DNA of 64,000 nt, taken from positions 139,247,263 through 139,311,262 of the forward strand of contig NC_133647.1 in assembly GCF_009905375.1 (NCBI RefSeq). Direction: 5' to 3'. The DNA is from Apium graveolens (taxonomy: Eukaryota; Streptophyta; Magnoliopsida; Apiales; Apiaceae). Positions 34,993 to 46,992 of this stretch are shown piece after piece (the stretch's first letter is position 1; the number at the start of each line of letters is the position of its first letter). A model generated the notes under the pieces. It ran no database searches, was not told the DNA's origin, and was given only the letters and a program-made list of their open reading frames with translations. The position numbers and the translations under genes were made by a program.

Positions 34993-37900
34993 TGTAATAA
35001 CCCCAATTTTGGAAATTTTTGAAACCCTTATGAATAGTGTTTTTGCTGAATGAGAAAACTTTTCATGCCACGCTATGTAGGGGTTCTGTTATTGATCTTA
35101 TGGGATATTATTAGTACTCTATGTGGTATATAAGTGTATGTAAAGATCGTCAGAATCCAATTCCGAACACTTTGATTTTTCCCGGAAATCCACAAGATAC
35201 GGAGAGAATTGAGTATAAGGTAACAGGATAAAAAGGATTGAAATTAAAGGATTATAGGAGAGGATCATAAAAGGAATATAGTATATTGAGAAAGGTTAAG
35301 GGAACCTAAGTAATAAGATCCCGGGTATGATCCCTCAAACGATAAACGAGAACGAAAGTTAAGCGAACCGTATAGCAGATCAGCGGTCATTAGGCAAACG
35401 ATTAGGAAGTTAATCAAAGGGATTAATGGGAATGATGTCATCCAACCAATAGAAAGAAGACAAGGAAGGAAGGATGACATCATGTGGATGAGATAAGCAT
35501 GACATGGGAAGGAGGAGGTGTGGTGGCTTTGTAACCACACAAATCCAAGGGCAAGAAGGTAATTCACTAAAGCAAAAACAAAACCAAATCAACCAACCAA
35601 GCAAATCATTTCATTTTCATCAAACAAAACACAAAATTCTCCATTCTTCATGAAGCTCTCGGGTGGGTTTCTTAATTTTTGAAAGTCCAAGCTCCTCAAC
35701 TTGTTATTTTCCAAGGTAATTATCCTAGCTTCTCCTAGTTAAGTTACATACTTCCTATAAGTTTAAGCTTCTAATTCCAAGCCAATCTTTTTCTATAAAT
35801 CATCAAAGAAGATGGTGAATAGTGTTTTCAAGAACTAAAATTTGTGTTCTTGAAGTTTTGTTTAGATTAAGCTTGGATAAAGACTTTAAAGGTGATTCCA
35901 AGCCATCCTCTTGATTCTCCACTCTCCAAGGAAGGTATAAACTACAAACCCTAGCTTTAGTTTTGAGTAATTAGGATTGAATGTGTTTGATTTAGCATAT
36001 GTGAAGCATGATGCTTGAATGGTTGAAGTTTGGTTGAGTTGTAGAGATTGGTTGGTTTTGTTGTATTGTTGGAGTTGTAAATCTTGGTAATTAGTTAAAG
36101 AACCTAAGTAAAGCTTTTAGTTCATGTGAGGAATAAGTATAAATGGTAAATGTTGTGGTTTTGAATAAAAGAACTTAAGTGTGATTAAAGTTAAGTTTAG
36201 GCATAAGTATGAATGATTAAATTGAATTGGTTGGGGTTGTTATGATGTGATAAGGATGGATGTTTGTTGTATGATGGATTTGAGGTTGGATTTGGGGTTG
36301 ATTTGGAATGGGTTTGAATGGTTTAAAATATTGGAAATCGCGTAAACATAGCCGTCGTAACGTCCGATTTTCTTTGGACTGTTTTTGTGCATAGCATTAG
36401 GACCCGAGAACCCCCTGCTAAATTGTGACCACTGCCATGTTTAGATAGCTCATGTTACGAGCTTCGTTTTGATATGTAGTTCGTTCGATTCCGATGCACG
36501 GTTTAGGAGAAACAACCGTTTCAAGTAACGGCGTTTCGCGAACGAAACTTTTTCCCTCGCCTTACTTTGAAATGTAGGTTAAAGACCAAAAATGGTTAAT
36601 TAATGCATGAAACATTTATGGTAAGTGTTTTAGGCAGTTGGTAAGTCACTCGCGAAGGAATCGCTTTAAAACTCGTAAAGGTTAAATTATTAAAAATGGT
36701 GGAGCCGAGGGTACCCGAGTGACTTAAGCGAATCAGTGAGCGCAAAACAAGCGTTAGAGTCTAAGCTAGTTAAAGTATAGAATTACAAGTGATTTTGGTT
36801 TAATTCCAACTTACTTGTTGTTTATAGGTTACCAGACTCGTCCCGAGCCATTCGTAACCCCCAGTCGCTCAGGCAAGTTTTCTACCAGTTATAACTGTTG
36901 TTGTGATGTAAATATATGTATATGCATTATCTTGTGATATTGCATGATTGTTATTAGCAAATTTTGCGATATATTGGAGCATGCTAATATGGTATATATG
37001 CATGTCTGTTTCGTAATCTGGTTATCTATCTGTTGATTTCAGTGCTTATAGTTGCATAATACCTATGCTAGAGGATAGTCGTATCTTGCATATACCCTTA
37101 GTATAGGGACCCAAAAGGTGAAAATATTTTCTAAAACCGGGAGTCGAGGATCCCGAGTAATCTTGTATATATGGATATGGATATATATATATATATATAT
37201 ATAAATTTATATATATATATATATGGTTATAGTTTTCCAAACTATTAATCGAATAAGGTTTATTCGATAACTTTAAACTTTATTTTATTATTGAATATTA
37301 TTCAAGGACTTATGACTCCTTTTATTTATTTAAATGAATATCATTTTGAATATTCATTCGAGGACTTATGACTCTTTTATATTATTTATTGAATATTATT
37401 TGAATATTCATTCGAAGGCTTATGACTCTTTTATATTATTTATGAATATTATTTGAATATTCATTTGAGGATGTATGACTCCTTTATTTTATTTAATGAA
37501 TATTATTTATAATATTCATTCGAGGTATTATGACTCAGCTTATTTTATTTATTGAATATTATTTGAATATTCATATGAGGATCTATGACTCCGATTATTT
37601 GCGGAAATATATTCTTTATTTTATTAAAGAATAAGGTGTAAATAATCAAACTTATTTTCGATTATTCAAATAAAGATAATACTTTCATATAAGTATATCT
37701 TGGGTTATTTAATACTCGTTTCAAGTATAAATTTAATACTTCTACTTCAATTATTTTTATAAAGATTATTCTTTATGGGAATATTATTTAATTAATAATA
37801 TTCAGATATTTTCTAATATTCTGGGGACTGATTTACTTCATTAAATCAGTCTTACTCCAAACACTCTTTAAAGTGTTTTCGAGTCTTCAAAATGATTTTT

Positions 37901-39370
37901 AAAAGTCAGAGCGGATCCCAAAACTCATTTTTATATTTAAGATCTTCCTTTTTAAAGGGGATTTAAATACTCGCTCAAAAACCTGGGGAGTCCGGCTCTG
38001 TGGTGTATTTTATATTCGCAACAAGGTTGCAGATTTGGTAAATGAATTGATTACTTGCCCAACGTTCGGGAAGTAAGCCCCTCTCATTGAGTCGGCATAA
38101 GCGACAGGCCGAGGTACGGTCTATTATTGTGTAAGTGGCTCAGTGGGAGTCCATCAAATGCATAGGTGGCTGAGTGGCAGTCCAGCATAGGTCTTAATTA
38201 TGACCAGGGTGATGACCAGTGGGGAATTCGTCCATCTACTAGTAGAAAAGGTTACTTATTGGTATCTTTGCCTGATCAGCAGGATATCGGGTTTATGCCA
38301 AAATTCTTTTCCTTTCCAAAATTCATTGGATGTTTCGAACTCTGTTCATACTTTGCATAACAGAGGTTCCAGGAAATGTTTAAAGGGATATATGTATGTG
38401 GATATATATATATCGGGACTAAATAAAGTATCTCATAACTTTTTCATTCAATAATATTTCAAAGATTGAATCTATTCAAGTCTTATCTTGTGGTCTCATC
38501 AGTGGGATGAACTTTTGAAATTGATTATAACTTGAACGGTGGTAGTTCAAGTAGTATTGGGAATGATATAAATGTAGTGAAGTATTTGGTAACTTCATCT
38601 TTTAAACTTATATCTAATTAATAATTGTCTTATGAATGACAAAGATTTTCAGAAAAACGTTGAGACAAGGTTAGATATATGAGATCACCTTGCAACGATA
38701 TTTTTTTATATACAGTTATACACTGGGACTTTGTGTATATTATGCATGGAAGAGGACTTCCAATATTTTGAAAAGTATATATGTATATATATATATACTG
38801 AATATTTTGCGACTTCATCGCATTAAGTTATCAACTTGGTTCATTTCGTTTGACCAAGACTTTCATGAGTATTATGAGTAGACTCATATACTGTAAATAA
38901 TTATGCATATTATTTTGGTGGGCTTGCTGCTCACCCTTGCTTTCTTCTTTCATCACACAACAACAGTTAGGAAAGATGACCAGACTCCAGCAGACCCAGC
39001 GCAAGCGCGTGGAAAGCGTTCCGCGTCTTCCCGTTGATGTCGTAGCTGCTATAGCTGCAGAGGTAGATCTATTGTAGATTAGACCATCTGCTTTTGGAGA
39101 ATCAATTATGTATAATTATAACTTGTGGCAGATAATGGCAATTAACTGTAAATTTATCAAGTAATCGTTTTGGGTTGTAATAACTTTTAAATTGTGGATT
39201 CAAAGACTTGTACTTATTTGAATTTCATCTCTGAGACTATAACGGGTTGTGGTGTATGTTAGTGTGGGGTCACAGCATAAGGTTGGTCATTATTAATTAA
39301 GTGAAGTGATATTGTGGAAAGAAAGACCGTGACGACCCGGATCCCCGACCCCGGATCTGGGGGTGTTACA
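34993..39370 (+). repeat. Gypsy B 3' LTR (4378 bp)
   Basis: Nearly identical to 25045-29418. It carries the mini-ORF at 38976-39077 and ends GGGGGTGTTACA, followed by target repeat GAATT. Confidence 0.95.
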
Positions 39371-40514
39371 GAATTCGTCCATCTACTAGTAGAAAAGGTT
39401 ACTTATTGGTATCTTTGCCTGATCAGCGAGATATCGGGTTTATGCCAAAATTCTTTTCCTTTCCAAAATTCATTGGATGTTTCAAACTCTGTTCATACTT
39501 TGCATAACAGAGGTTCCAGGAAATGTTTAAAGGGATATATGTATGTGGATATATATATATCGGGACTAAATAAAGTATCTCATAACTTTTTCATTCAATA
39601 ATATTTCAAAGATTGAATCTATTCAAGTCTTATCTTGTGGTCTCATCAGTGGGATGAACTTTTGAAATTGATTATAACTTGAACGGTGGTAGTTCAAGTA
39701 GTATTTGGGAATGATATAAGTGTAGTGAAGTATTTGGTAACCTCATCTTTTAAACTTATATCTAATTAATAATTGTCTTATGAATGACAAAGATTTTCAG
39801 AAAAACGTTGAGACAAGGTTAGATATATGAGATCACCTTGCAACGATATTTTTTTTTATATACAGTTATACACTGGGACTTTGTGTATATTATGCATGGA
39901 AGAGGACTTCCAATATTTTGAAAAGTATATATGTATATATACTGAATATTTTGCGACTTCATCGCATTAAGATATCGAACTTGGTTCATTTCTTTTGACC
40001 AAGACTTTCATGAGTATTATGAGTAGGCTCATATATTGTAAATCATTATACATATTATTTTGGTGGGCTTGCTGCTCACCCTTGCTTTATTTCTTCATCA
40101 CACAACAACAGTTAGGAAAAATGGCCAGACCCCAGCAGACCCAGCGCAAGCGCGTGGGAAGCGTCCCGCGTCTTCCCGTTGATGTTGTAGCTGCTATAGC
40201 TGCAGAGGTAGATCTATTGTAGATCAGACCATCTACTTTTGAGAATCAATTATGTATAATTATAACTTGTGGCAGATAATGGCAATTAACTGTAAATTTA
40301 TCAAGTAATCATTTTGGGTTGTAATAACTTTTAAATTGTGGATTCAAAGACTTGTACTTATTTAAATTTCATCTCTGAGACTATAACGGGTTGTGGTGTG
40401 TGTTAGTGTGGGGTCACAGCATAAGGTTATTTATTATTAATTAAGTGAAGTGATATTGTGGAAAGAAAGACCGTGACGACCCGGATCCCCGACCCCGGAT
40501 CTGGGGGTGTTACA
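39371..40514 (+). repeat. Gypsy A 3' LTR, second part
   Basis: Resumes A's LTR at GAATTCGTCC, collinear with 15381-16524, and ends GGGTGTTACA before the CAGTA duplication. It contains A's mini-ORF again at 40121-40222. Confidence 0.95.
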
Positions 40515-40519
40515 CAGTA

Positions 40520-41355
40520 TTTATCTTTTTATTCTTCTTGCAAGAGTTAGCAAGATGATTAGTGCTACCACAGTTTGAGCAGGTCTTTCTAGGTGCATTA
40601 GGTGGGGTTACATAATTTCCATTCTTATTAACACCTACCTTGCCATTCCTATTGTTCCTAGACCTTTTTCTCTTGTCTTTCATGTGTAGATCCTTCATCT
40701 TTTCCTTAAGCTGTTTCTGAGTCATTGAACCAATATTTATTGAATTTGTGTGAACTTGTTCACTCTTATCACTAATTAAGTTTGATCTAGGTGCTAAGGT
40801 TGTACCTTCCTTATGGATTGACTTAACAGTATTAGCATTAGGATTAAACTTAATAATCTTTATTTGAATCATGTTCAGTTTAACCTTGCTATCAGTTTTT
40901 ATTGGTTCTGTAATCTCATTTTCTTTTCCACTTTTTTTAACAGAATTAGATCTAGATGAATATCCTAATCCTGATCCCCAACAACGATTCTCTAAAATTT
41001 CCTGAGTTGACTTTCCTGAGTTAGTCCAAAGCTTAATGACTTCTCTTTCTTTAGCTAGCTCCTTCTCTAGATAAGCATATTTTTTTAACAATTTTTCCTT
41101 AACATAAACAACATCATCTCTTTCTTTTTGAATTTCTAGCATGGAAATTAACTCAATTTCTAGGTAATCATTCCTTTTCTTTAACACAGAGTTTTCACTC
41201 TTGATTTTATTATTCTCTAAGGTTTGATCCCTAAAACTAACAGGAAGAAACTTAAGAAATAATCTTGATTCAGAGATATCATCAGTATCAAAAGCAAGAG
41301 TAGTCTGAGGTACCTTTAATTCAGTATTATTATCCTCACCATCAGCTTTTTCCAT
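40520..41355 (-). pseudogene. Copia gag, coiled-coil and second zinc-knuckle part
   Basis: About 278 codons remain open. The first half is Lys/Glu/Leu-rich with heptad-like spacing (LENNKIKSENSVLKKRND, LEKELAKEREVIKLW), probably a coiled coil. The second half is basic (KRKRSRNNRNGK-like) and ends with a CCHC knuckle, CSNCGSTNHLANSC (CX2CX4HX4C). Such a long gag with a second knuckle fits SIRE/Maximus-type copia elements. The frame is cut by gypsy A and resumes at 12439. A stop near 41397 separates it from the upstream gag part. Confidence 0.75.
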
Positions 41356-41397
41356 GAGAGCATAATTGATTCCATCATCTAAATCTGATGAATCATC

Positions 41398-41775
41398 TCA
41401 GTTTCTCTTCCTTGAGATCAAGGCTTGTTTCTTCTCAGCTCTGGATTTTCTACAGTCAGCTGCAAAATGTCCAATTCCATCACAGTTGTAACATCTCTCT
41501 TTTGACTTGTCAAGTTTTCTAGATCTTGATTCTTTTCCATCAGTATTTCTCCTGGTGTTCCTCTTATCAGAGTTTGAGGAACTAAAACCTTTTCTGGAAA
41601 ATCCTTTCCCTTTCCTGAAGTTCTTGTAGACCATCTTCTTGAAGCTTTTAACCAGTAGGGCGGTCATTTGATCTATATCTTCATTGTTGTTATGATCACT
41701 GTCAGTATCTGATTCAGTATCATTATTTGAGTCATTATTAGAGTTTGATGATTCATTATCTGACTTTGCAATCAT
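41398..41775 (-). pseudogene. Copia gag, first zinc-knuckle part
   Basis: An acidic Asn/Asp/Ser-rich start (residues 5-32) is followed by a basic segment and a canonical knuckle CYNCDGIGHFAADC at residues 95-108 (CX2CX4HX4C). Such knuckles bind RNA for packaging. Upstream it joins the gag central region through frame breaks; downstream a stop separates it from the coiled-coil part. Confidence 0.8.
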
Positions 41776-42607
41776 GGCTTTCCCTTTGGAGTAGTTTTTC
41801 CTCCTAACTTTCTTCTTTCGCTTCTCTTCAACCTTGAGTGCAACTGGTCTAGCTTTTGATCATTTCCTCTTGCTACTTTGCTCCATCTCTAGTTCATGAG
41901 TGTTCAGAACTCCATAGATCTCATCTAGAGGCATGTTTTCAAATAAGTTGATAGTTGTCCCTTATTGATGTGACTTTAAAGTCCCACTTTTTAGGGAGAG
42001 CAAGTAGGAACTTCAGGTTTGAGTCCTCCAAATCATATTCTTTGTTGACAAGGGATAAGTCATTCAGCAACTTCTGAAATCTGTTATAGATCTCAATTAA
42101 GGACTCATTGTCCTTTGAGTCAAAGTGCTGATATTCTTGAGTAAGTACTGTCCTCCTGTTCTTCTTGATAGCAGTTGTACCTTGACACTTTACTTCTAAA
42201 GCATCCCATATCTTTTTTGTTGTCTTACATCCAATGACTCAATTGGACATAACACTATCAAGACTGTTGTGCAGGATATGTCTGACCTTAGCATCATTCA
42301 TGATAGATGAGATATCTTCAGAAGAGTAGTCCTTCATGTCTTTGTCTATCATCTTCTCTGGTTCTCCTGCAAGCAAAACAACTACCTTTATTGGTCTATG
42401 AGAACCATCATAGATCCTGTTCAGATATTCAGGATCTGTGGCTTCCAAGCACATGGCCATCCTGACTTTCCAGATTGGATATTCATGTATCTTCAGGATA
42501 GGCACCTTGATTGCTTCATACATACTCATATTGCTGCTTATTTGTGATGTGGCTGGGGGTGGTGGCTTCAGATTCGGATTTTGTGTTTCTTCTTCTTTGT
42601 CTGACAC
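41776..42607 (-). pseudogene. Copia gag N-terminal and central (UBN2-like) part
   Basis: ATG at 42607 lies about 45 nt after the PBS in element sense. The first 122 codons are open (KVPILKIHEYPIWKVRMAMC, LEATDPEYLNRIYDG), matching the start of copia-type gag. After a stop at 42239 the central gag core continues in pieces (IWDALEVKCQGT, YNRFQKLLNDLSLV). Further stops occur near 41900. This is the 5' end of the copia element whose LTR is at 42687-43215. Confidence 0.8.
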
Positions 42608-42653
42608 GGTTGATCGATTTTCAGATCTTAAACTGTTTGTACGTTAACAGCAA

Positions 42654-42665
42654 GCTCTGATACCA
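42654..42665 (-). promoter_or_regulatory. Copia PBS (tRNA-iMet type), minus strand
   Basis: The plus strand reads GCTCTGATACCA, the complement of TGGTATCAGAGC. It lies about 21 nt from the proposed LTR end, a longer leader than in the gypsy elements. Confidence 0.85.
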
Positions 42666-42686
42666 ATTATTAGGCCCTTAATCAAC

Positions 42687-43215
42687 TGTAGAGGGGGGGG
42701 GGCTGAATACAGTTAATACAATCAATTCGACAAAGCTTCAACATAATCAACAAATTTTATATTAATTGATAAAAATTTATTACAAACGCACTCTCACAAA
42801 AGGATGAACAAATATCCTTGAGAGCTGCTAGGTTATGCGAAAGATATAAAAATGTCACAATGCATATAGCATGAACCTAATATGTGCTTTATATATAACA
42901 CAGCTACACAATGTATAAGCAATCCTATTCTATCAACAACAAGAAAACCCATACAATTGCTTCTGAGATAAAGTCCTTCACCGCCTTGAGTTCCTGTTTC
43001 CTTTTCCTTCTCGAAGATCAACTGATGTGACAAATAATGATTTCATCATCCGTTGACATCATCATTCGTCGATATCCTTATTCCTCGATTCTCAACATCC
43101 GTCGATGTCCTTATCCGTCGATATCAACATCCGTCGATGTCATCAACATCCGTTGATGAAAATTCTGATATGAACTTCTGATATTTCTGCTTGATATCAT
43201 CAACTGCTCCTAACA
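42687..43215 (-). repeat. Copia 5' LTR, minus strand (~529 bp)
   Basis: In element sense it starts TGTTAGGAGCAGTTG (43215) and ends CCCCTCTACA (42687). A TATA-like TTATATATAAAG lies near 42889-42900. The U3 has a cluster of ATCCGTTGA/ATCCGTCGA motifs (43047-43160), as in the LTR at 6383-7423. The inner boundary is uncertain by a few bases. GGGTC (43216-43220) would be the outer target repeat, but no partner was found. Confidence 0.6.
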
Positions 43216-43329
43216 GGGTCCTTTAATTGTCTGATTATTACTTGCAAAATGAAAATAAACTCATGCATTAACGTCAATAACATCAACTAAATTAAAAATA
43301 TTCATACTATCATGACATTTTCTTGGTGA

Positions 43330-43838
43330 CAATATTGTATCACCGTAAAATTGGCTTCTCACTTTGGTACTATCAATTTATTGGTCTCTATCCGTAATAA
43401 CACTTTAGATTTGGTTTTTCACCTGGGATCCCTCGTGTTAAGTAAAATGGAATAGAATTAATTTCTGACTGAAAAATAAATTGTATAACTGAAATATTTG
43501 CAAAAAAATACATGAAATGGACGTTTAAATTATGTGAAACAGAGTTAAAATGAGTGAGATAAATTTAATTTCATAAAAAAACTTTGACATAAATATTTCA
43601 CTCATATTGACTCTATTTCACATGATTGAAGAATATATTTTATGTATTTTTTCAGAAAGGATTCACATTCATAATTTTTTTCTAAACCGAAATTAATTCT
43701 ATTATATTTTACTTAATACAAGGGTATCCAAAGTTAAAAACCGAATGTATAGGCTTACAACGGTTGAAAACCAATAAATTGATGGTATTAACGGGAAAAT
43801 CCAACTTTACGATGGCACCATACAAAATATCCCAAAAA
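43330..43838. mobile_element. Foldback MITE (~0.5 kb)
   Basis: The left arm (TGTATCACCGTAAAATTGG ... ATCAATTTATTGGT) and the right arm (ACCAATAAATTGATGG ... CCAACTTTACGATGG) form an imperfect inverted repeat of roughly 150-200 bp, with shared words such as TTAAGTAAAATGGAATAGAA. No ORF. The exact ends and target repeat are uncertain. Confidence 0.65.
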
Positions 43839-43879
43839 AAATTCATAATCCCACAACAGTCTTTTGGTAATAGGTAATA

Positions 43880-44158
43880 CTCCATCTGTCTTGTTCATTT
43901 CTATACACTTTTCTTTTGGGATGCCCAATTCAATTCTATACTTTCAAAACTTCTTAAAAATAGTAAATATTTTATAATACAAAAAATAACTACATCCACT
44001 TACCTCCACGACTTTCTTCAACTACACACAATTTATACATTAAATATTAATTGGTCTCACCACTTTACCCACTTTTCTTACTTTTTTTTACAACATTCCA
44101 CTTTTTCTTAACCTCTGTGCCGAAATCAAATGTATACATCTCAATGGGAAGGAGGGAG
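43880..44158. mobile_element. Stowaway-like MITE 1
   Basis: The terminal inverted repeat CTCCATCTGTCTTGTTC faces GGGAAGGAGGGAG at the other end (Stowaway consensus CTCCCTCCGTCCC), flanked by TA on both sides (43878-43879 and 44159-44160). It is 279 bp and AT-rich with no coding capacity. Stowaway MITEs are moved by Tc1/mariner transposases. Confidence 0.8.
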
Positions 44159-44196
44159 TAACTTTTTTTATCTTTTATGTTGTTCTTTTAATTGTA

Positions 44197-44445
44197 CTCT
44201 CTTCATCCCAATTTATATGTCATGTTTGACTTTTTATGATCACATGGACTCAATTTTGACTGAAATTTTCACTTAGTTATATTATTGAAAATATTTTAAA
44301 ATAGTATATCATGAAGAATATATGTTTAATCTATTTTAATTTATATTTTTTAGTTTTTCAAAATAATGAAAAAATAAGTTTTTATTTACGGTCAATATTT
44401 GACCACCAAAAATCAAACAAGACGTCTAAATTGGGACGGATGAAA
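44197..44445. mobile_element. Stowaway-like MITE 2
   Basis: The terminal repeat CTCTCTTCATCCCAATTTA pairs with TAAATTGGGACGGATGAAA, with TA at 44195-44196 and 44446-44447. It is 249 bp and only 38 bp from MITE 1. Confidence 0.8.
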
Positions 44446-44547
44446 TATTTTTTTGTAATTAAAATAGAAAGGAAACTTCACTTTGCGTAAAATGAAAGGA
44501 TCTTAGAATTAAAAACCTTTTGGCCATGTTTCTTTCATAATATCAAA

Positions 44548-44577
44548 CTAGCATAATAGCCCGTGCGAGGCACGGGC
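44548..44577 (-). mobile_element. Helitron 3' end in minus orientation
   Basis: The minus strand reads a hairpin GCCCGTGCCTCGCACGGGC, 7 nt of AT-rich spacer, then CTAG followed by T. This is the classic Helitron 3' end. The 5' end (TCTATAC-like) should lie to the right but could not be found with certainty before 46992. Confidence 0.65.
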
Positions 44578-44685
44578 CTAGCAATATATCAAAATTCGAC
44601 GTATAAAATTTTTGATTTTTTTTAAGATTAATAAATAAAGTATATTCCCTAATGATTCAATTAAAATGTACCATTTGGGAATGGA

Positions 44686-45008
44686 CTAACGGGAGTTTCT
44701 ACTTTGAGTGGATTTGGGAATGAACCGTTTGTAGTTGGTCAGACGGCTACAAAAGCAGCTGACGCAAATGTGCGTAAACATGATCAGGCATGCAAAAACA
44801 ATCAATATGTGTTCATGCCTTTTGCTTTTGAAATATTTGGAATATTGACATCTGATACTGTTGAGTTTCTTAGGAGAGTGCAGAATATCATGAATAAAAA
44901 TTTTATGACTGCAGATTCGGCTGTATATGTCTTTCGTAGGATATGATTTGCGATTCAACGAGATATTACAGCGCAGTTTGTTGCTCGCTTACCTCGTACA
45001 CTTGTATA
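44686..45008 (+). pseudogene. Conserved plant repeat-associated coding fragment
   Basis: The plus frame (44704-44946) reads KAADANVRKHDQACKNNQYV then FMPFAFEIFGILTSDTVEFL and RRVQNIMNKN. After a stop, FAIQRDITAQFVARLPRTL continues. This resembles the C-terminal tail found on many plant LINE-type reverse-transcriptase or captured ORFs (an xxC...F.PFAF.TFG...Q..VARLP pattern, from memory). It is isolated, with no RT upstream, so it is a fragment, perhaps carried by the Helitron next to it. The minus-strand ORF is its shadow. Confidence 0.45.
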
Positions 45009-46992
45009 GACTTTTTTTATCCCATTAATTTATTTAATTAAAAAAATGTACAAAAATAGCATTGTAGGTAGTTTATGTTCAATGAATATTTGGACTCTAA
45101 ATTGATTATTTATTGTATTACAATTTTTTTTGTAGGCTTGATGATTCCGGTGATAACAAATATTTTGATTGTACATGATCTCTAAATCAAATAAGTTGTT
45201 GTTTTATTCAAATTTGTATAGTTCATATATATGAGCCTAATGTGATTTTGCATTTTGATGTAGAAAATGTCTCAGCCTAATCATAATTTTTTTGTGTTGA
45301 AGTGTCAATATAATATTGTTAAATTATTTACTACGGTGTTTAGTTAACAAATATATGCATATCTACTAATATTTCTACATGAGATGTGTACTTTAGAATA
45401 TGTTATTGTGTGTGATAGGGTTGTTGTTATACTACACATTATTTCTACTATAGAGACTAATGTAGCAATATTTTTGTCATTATCATTTTTTTGTGTATGA
45501 TTGCAACCATTTTTCATATACATATTCAGTAATCATATATATTGGCTTGATGTGCCAAACTAATATAAATCCATAAAATATTCATAATCATTAGTACTTA
45601 AATTTCTAATGCTTTAAGTTATTATAAAAGAGAAAATACGATAATTTATATGATCAATATAATTACTTTTCATATTTAACATATAATAATCAAATTAAAT
45701 AATAAATTTTAGTGTGTATAAAAGTTTCATTCATATATTATAATTTCAAATATGAAAATATAAATTAGAATATCAAATTTGCTCTTTAAAATTTGCCTGT
45801 ATTAAAAAATTACATATATATAGTTTAAAATATAATATTACTGTATATTTTATTTTAACAAAGTGAAAATATATATAAAAAAAATATAGAGTACAACACC
45901 CATAATTTTACCCGATCGTGCAATAATCAGGTCAAGTTCACGAAAAATAAAAATAAATCAATCTTACAATTTTGATATATTATTTATTAATCTCATCTTA
46001 TAACGGTCTCGAACACATTAATCCATGTGGATGTAAATTGATACAAACACCTTATTTTATTGATATAATTTTCTCATTAATCCAATAAACAACAATATAA
46101 ATCTACTAATTGAAAAATGCACTTCAATTCGACCGAGATTCGATACATTTGTGAAAAAAGAGTCAAATTTTGTGTTTTTTTAAGATCGAGTAGATTCCGA
46201 TAATATACTCGAAATAAGCCAAAATACACGGTCTAAATAAAAAATCGAATTAATTTTTAAATTATATATACATCTAACACTACTCCACTCATCCCATTAT
46301 TGTTCAGTTATTTTATTTTTTACTGTCAATTTGTTTAAATTACTAAAAAATTTAGCATTCTATTTTTCTAAAAAATATATAACATATACTTTCTAACCAT
46401 ATAAATTTTATTGAATAAACATGCATCAAAAAATTATTTATTTTTCTATCACTGTGAACACAAATATTTGACATTATTAATTAATTCTTATATACTATCG
46501 TAGAATTTAATAAGACATTTATTAAAAAACATATTGCATTATTTACTGAATACATGTTATATCTTAATTTATTTATACTTTTTCGTATAATGACTATCTT
46601 TGTGTTTTAAATATTGATCAAAATTATTATCTTAATTGCAACTTCAATTATTTAGAAATATATAAGTAATGGAAACAATATATATATATATATGTGTGTA
46701 ATTAAAAATATGTCTAAAAATATTATTTCATAAATTGCAATAGAAAACTGAAATTTAACTTTATAGTGACACATACATATTAAGTACTTGCTTGAAAACA
46801 TAAAAACCATAGTAACATAGTGATATTTTAGTGTAAGAATTAATAAATTTATAATACTTTAAATTTCTCAACCCAATGCTCCCAATGCTTGCTTTGTAAG
46901 AAGTTATTCCTTCCCAATCAAGGATTACATCTGGTTAGATGAGCCTCAAAAAAGTCACTTTTAAAAAATTAGAACCCCTTGTTACAATCTCA
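45009..46992. other. AT-rich sequence, no gene seen
   Basis: About 2 kb with many short A/T runs and no open frame of note. A hairpin-like CCCGATCGTGCAATAATCAGG at about 45911 hints at decayed Helitron sequence. Confidence 0.5.

Larger units (their letters stand above)
25045..39370 (+). mobile_element. Gypsy element B, nested in A's 3' LTR
   Basis: LTRs 25045-29418 (4374 bp) and 34993-39370 (4378 bp) surround a 5574-bp interior, flanked by GAATT at 25040-25044 and 39371-39375. By eye the LTRs differ at three bases (25750, 26645, 27871 and their partners) plus a 4-bp TA-repeat indel, so this insertion is very young. The interior shares A's scrambled layout and most of its stops. A and B LTRs are near identical except for a ~0.9-kb U3 block and an expanded minisatellite. 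Confidence 0.93.
12445..40514 (+). mobile_element. Gypsy element A (chromovirus-like, non-autonomous, LARD-type)
   Basis: A full-length LTR element: 5' LTR 12445-16524, PBS 16529-16540, interior to 22103, and a 3' LTR split into 22104-25044 and 39376-40514. It is flanked by the perfect 5-bp duplication CAGTA (12440-12444 and 40515-40519). Both LTRs are 4080 bp once the nested element is removed, and I count about four substitutions by eye (12504, 13671, 14319, 15327). The interior (5579 bp) has only scrambled, stop-ridden gag and pol remnants. The element therefore moved recently without making its own proteins. Confidence 0.92.

Noticed and set aside
37046..37240. Tyr/Ile-repeat ORF (also 28678-28866)
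   Set aside because: Products of (TA)n microsatellites.
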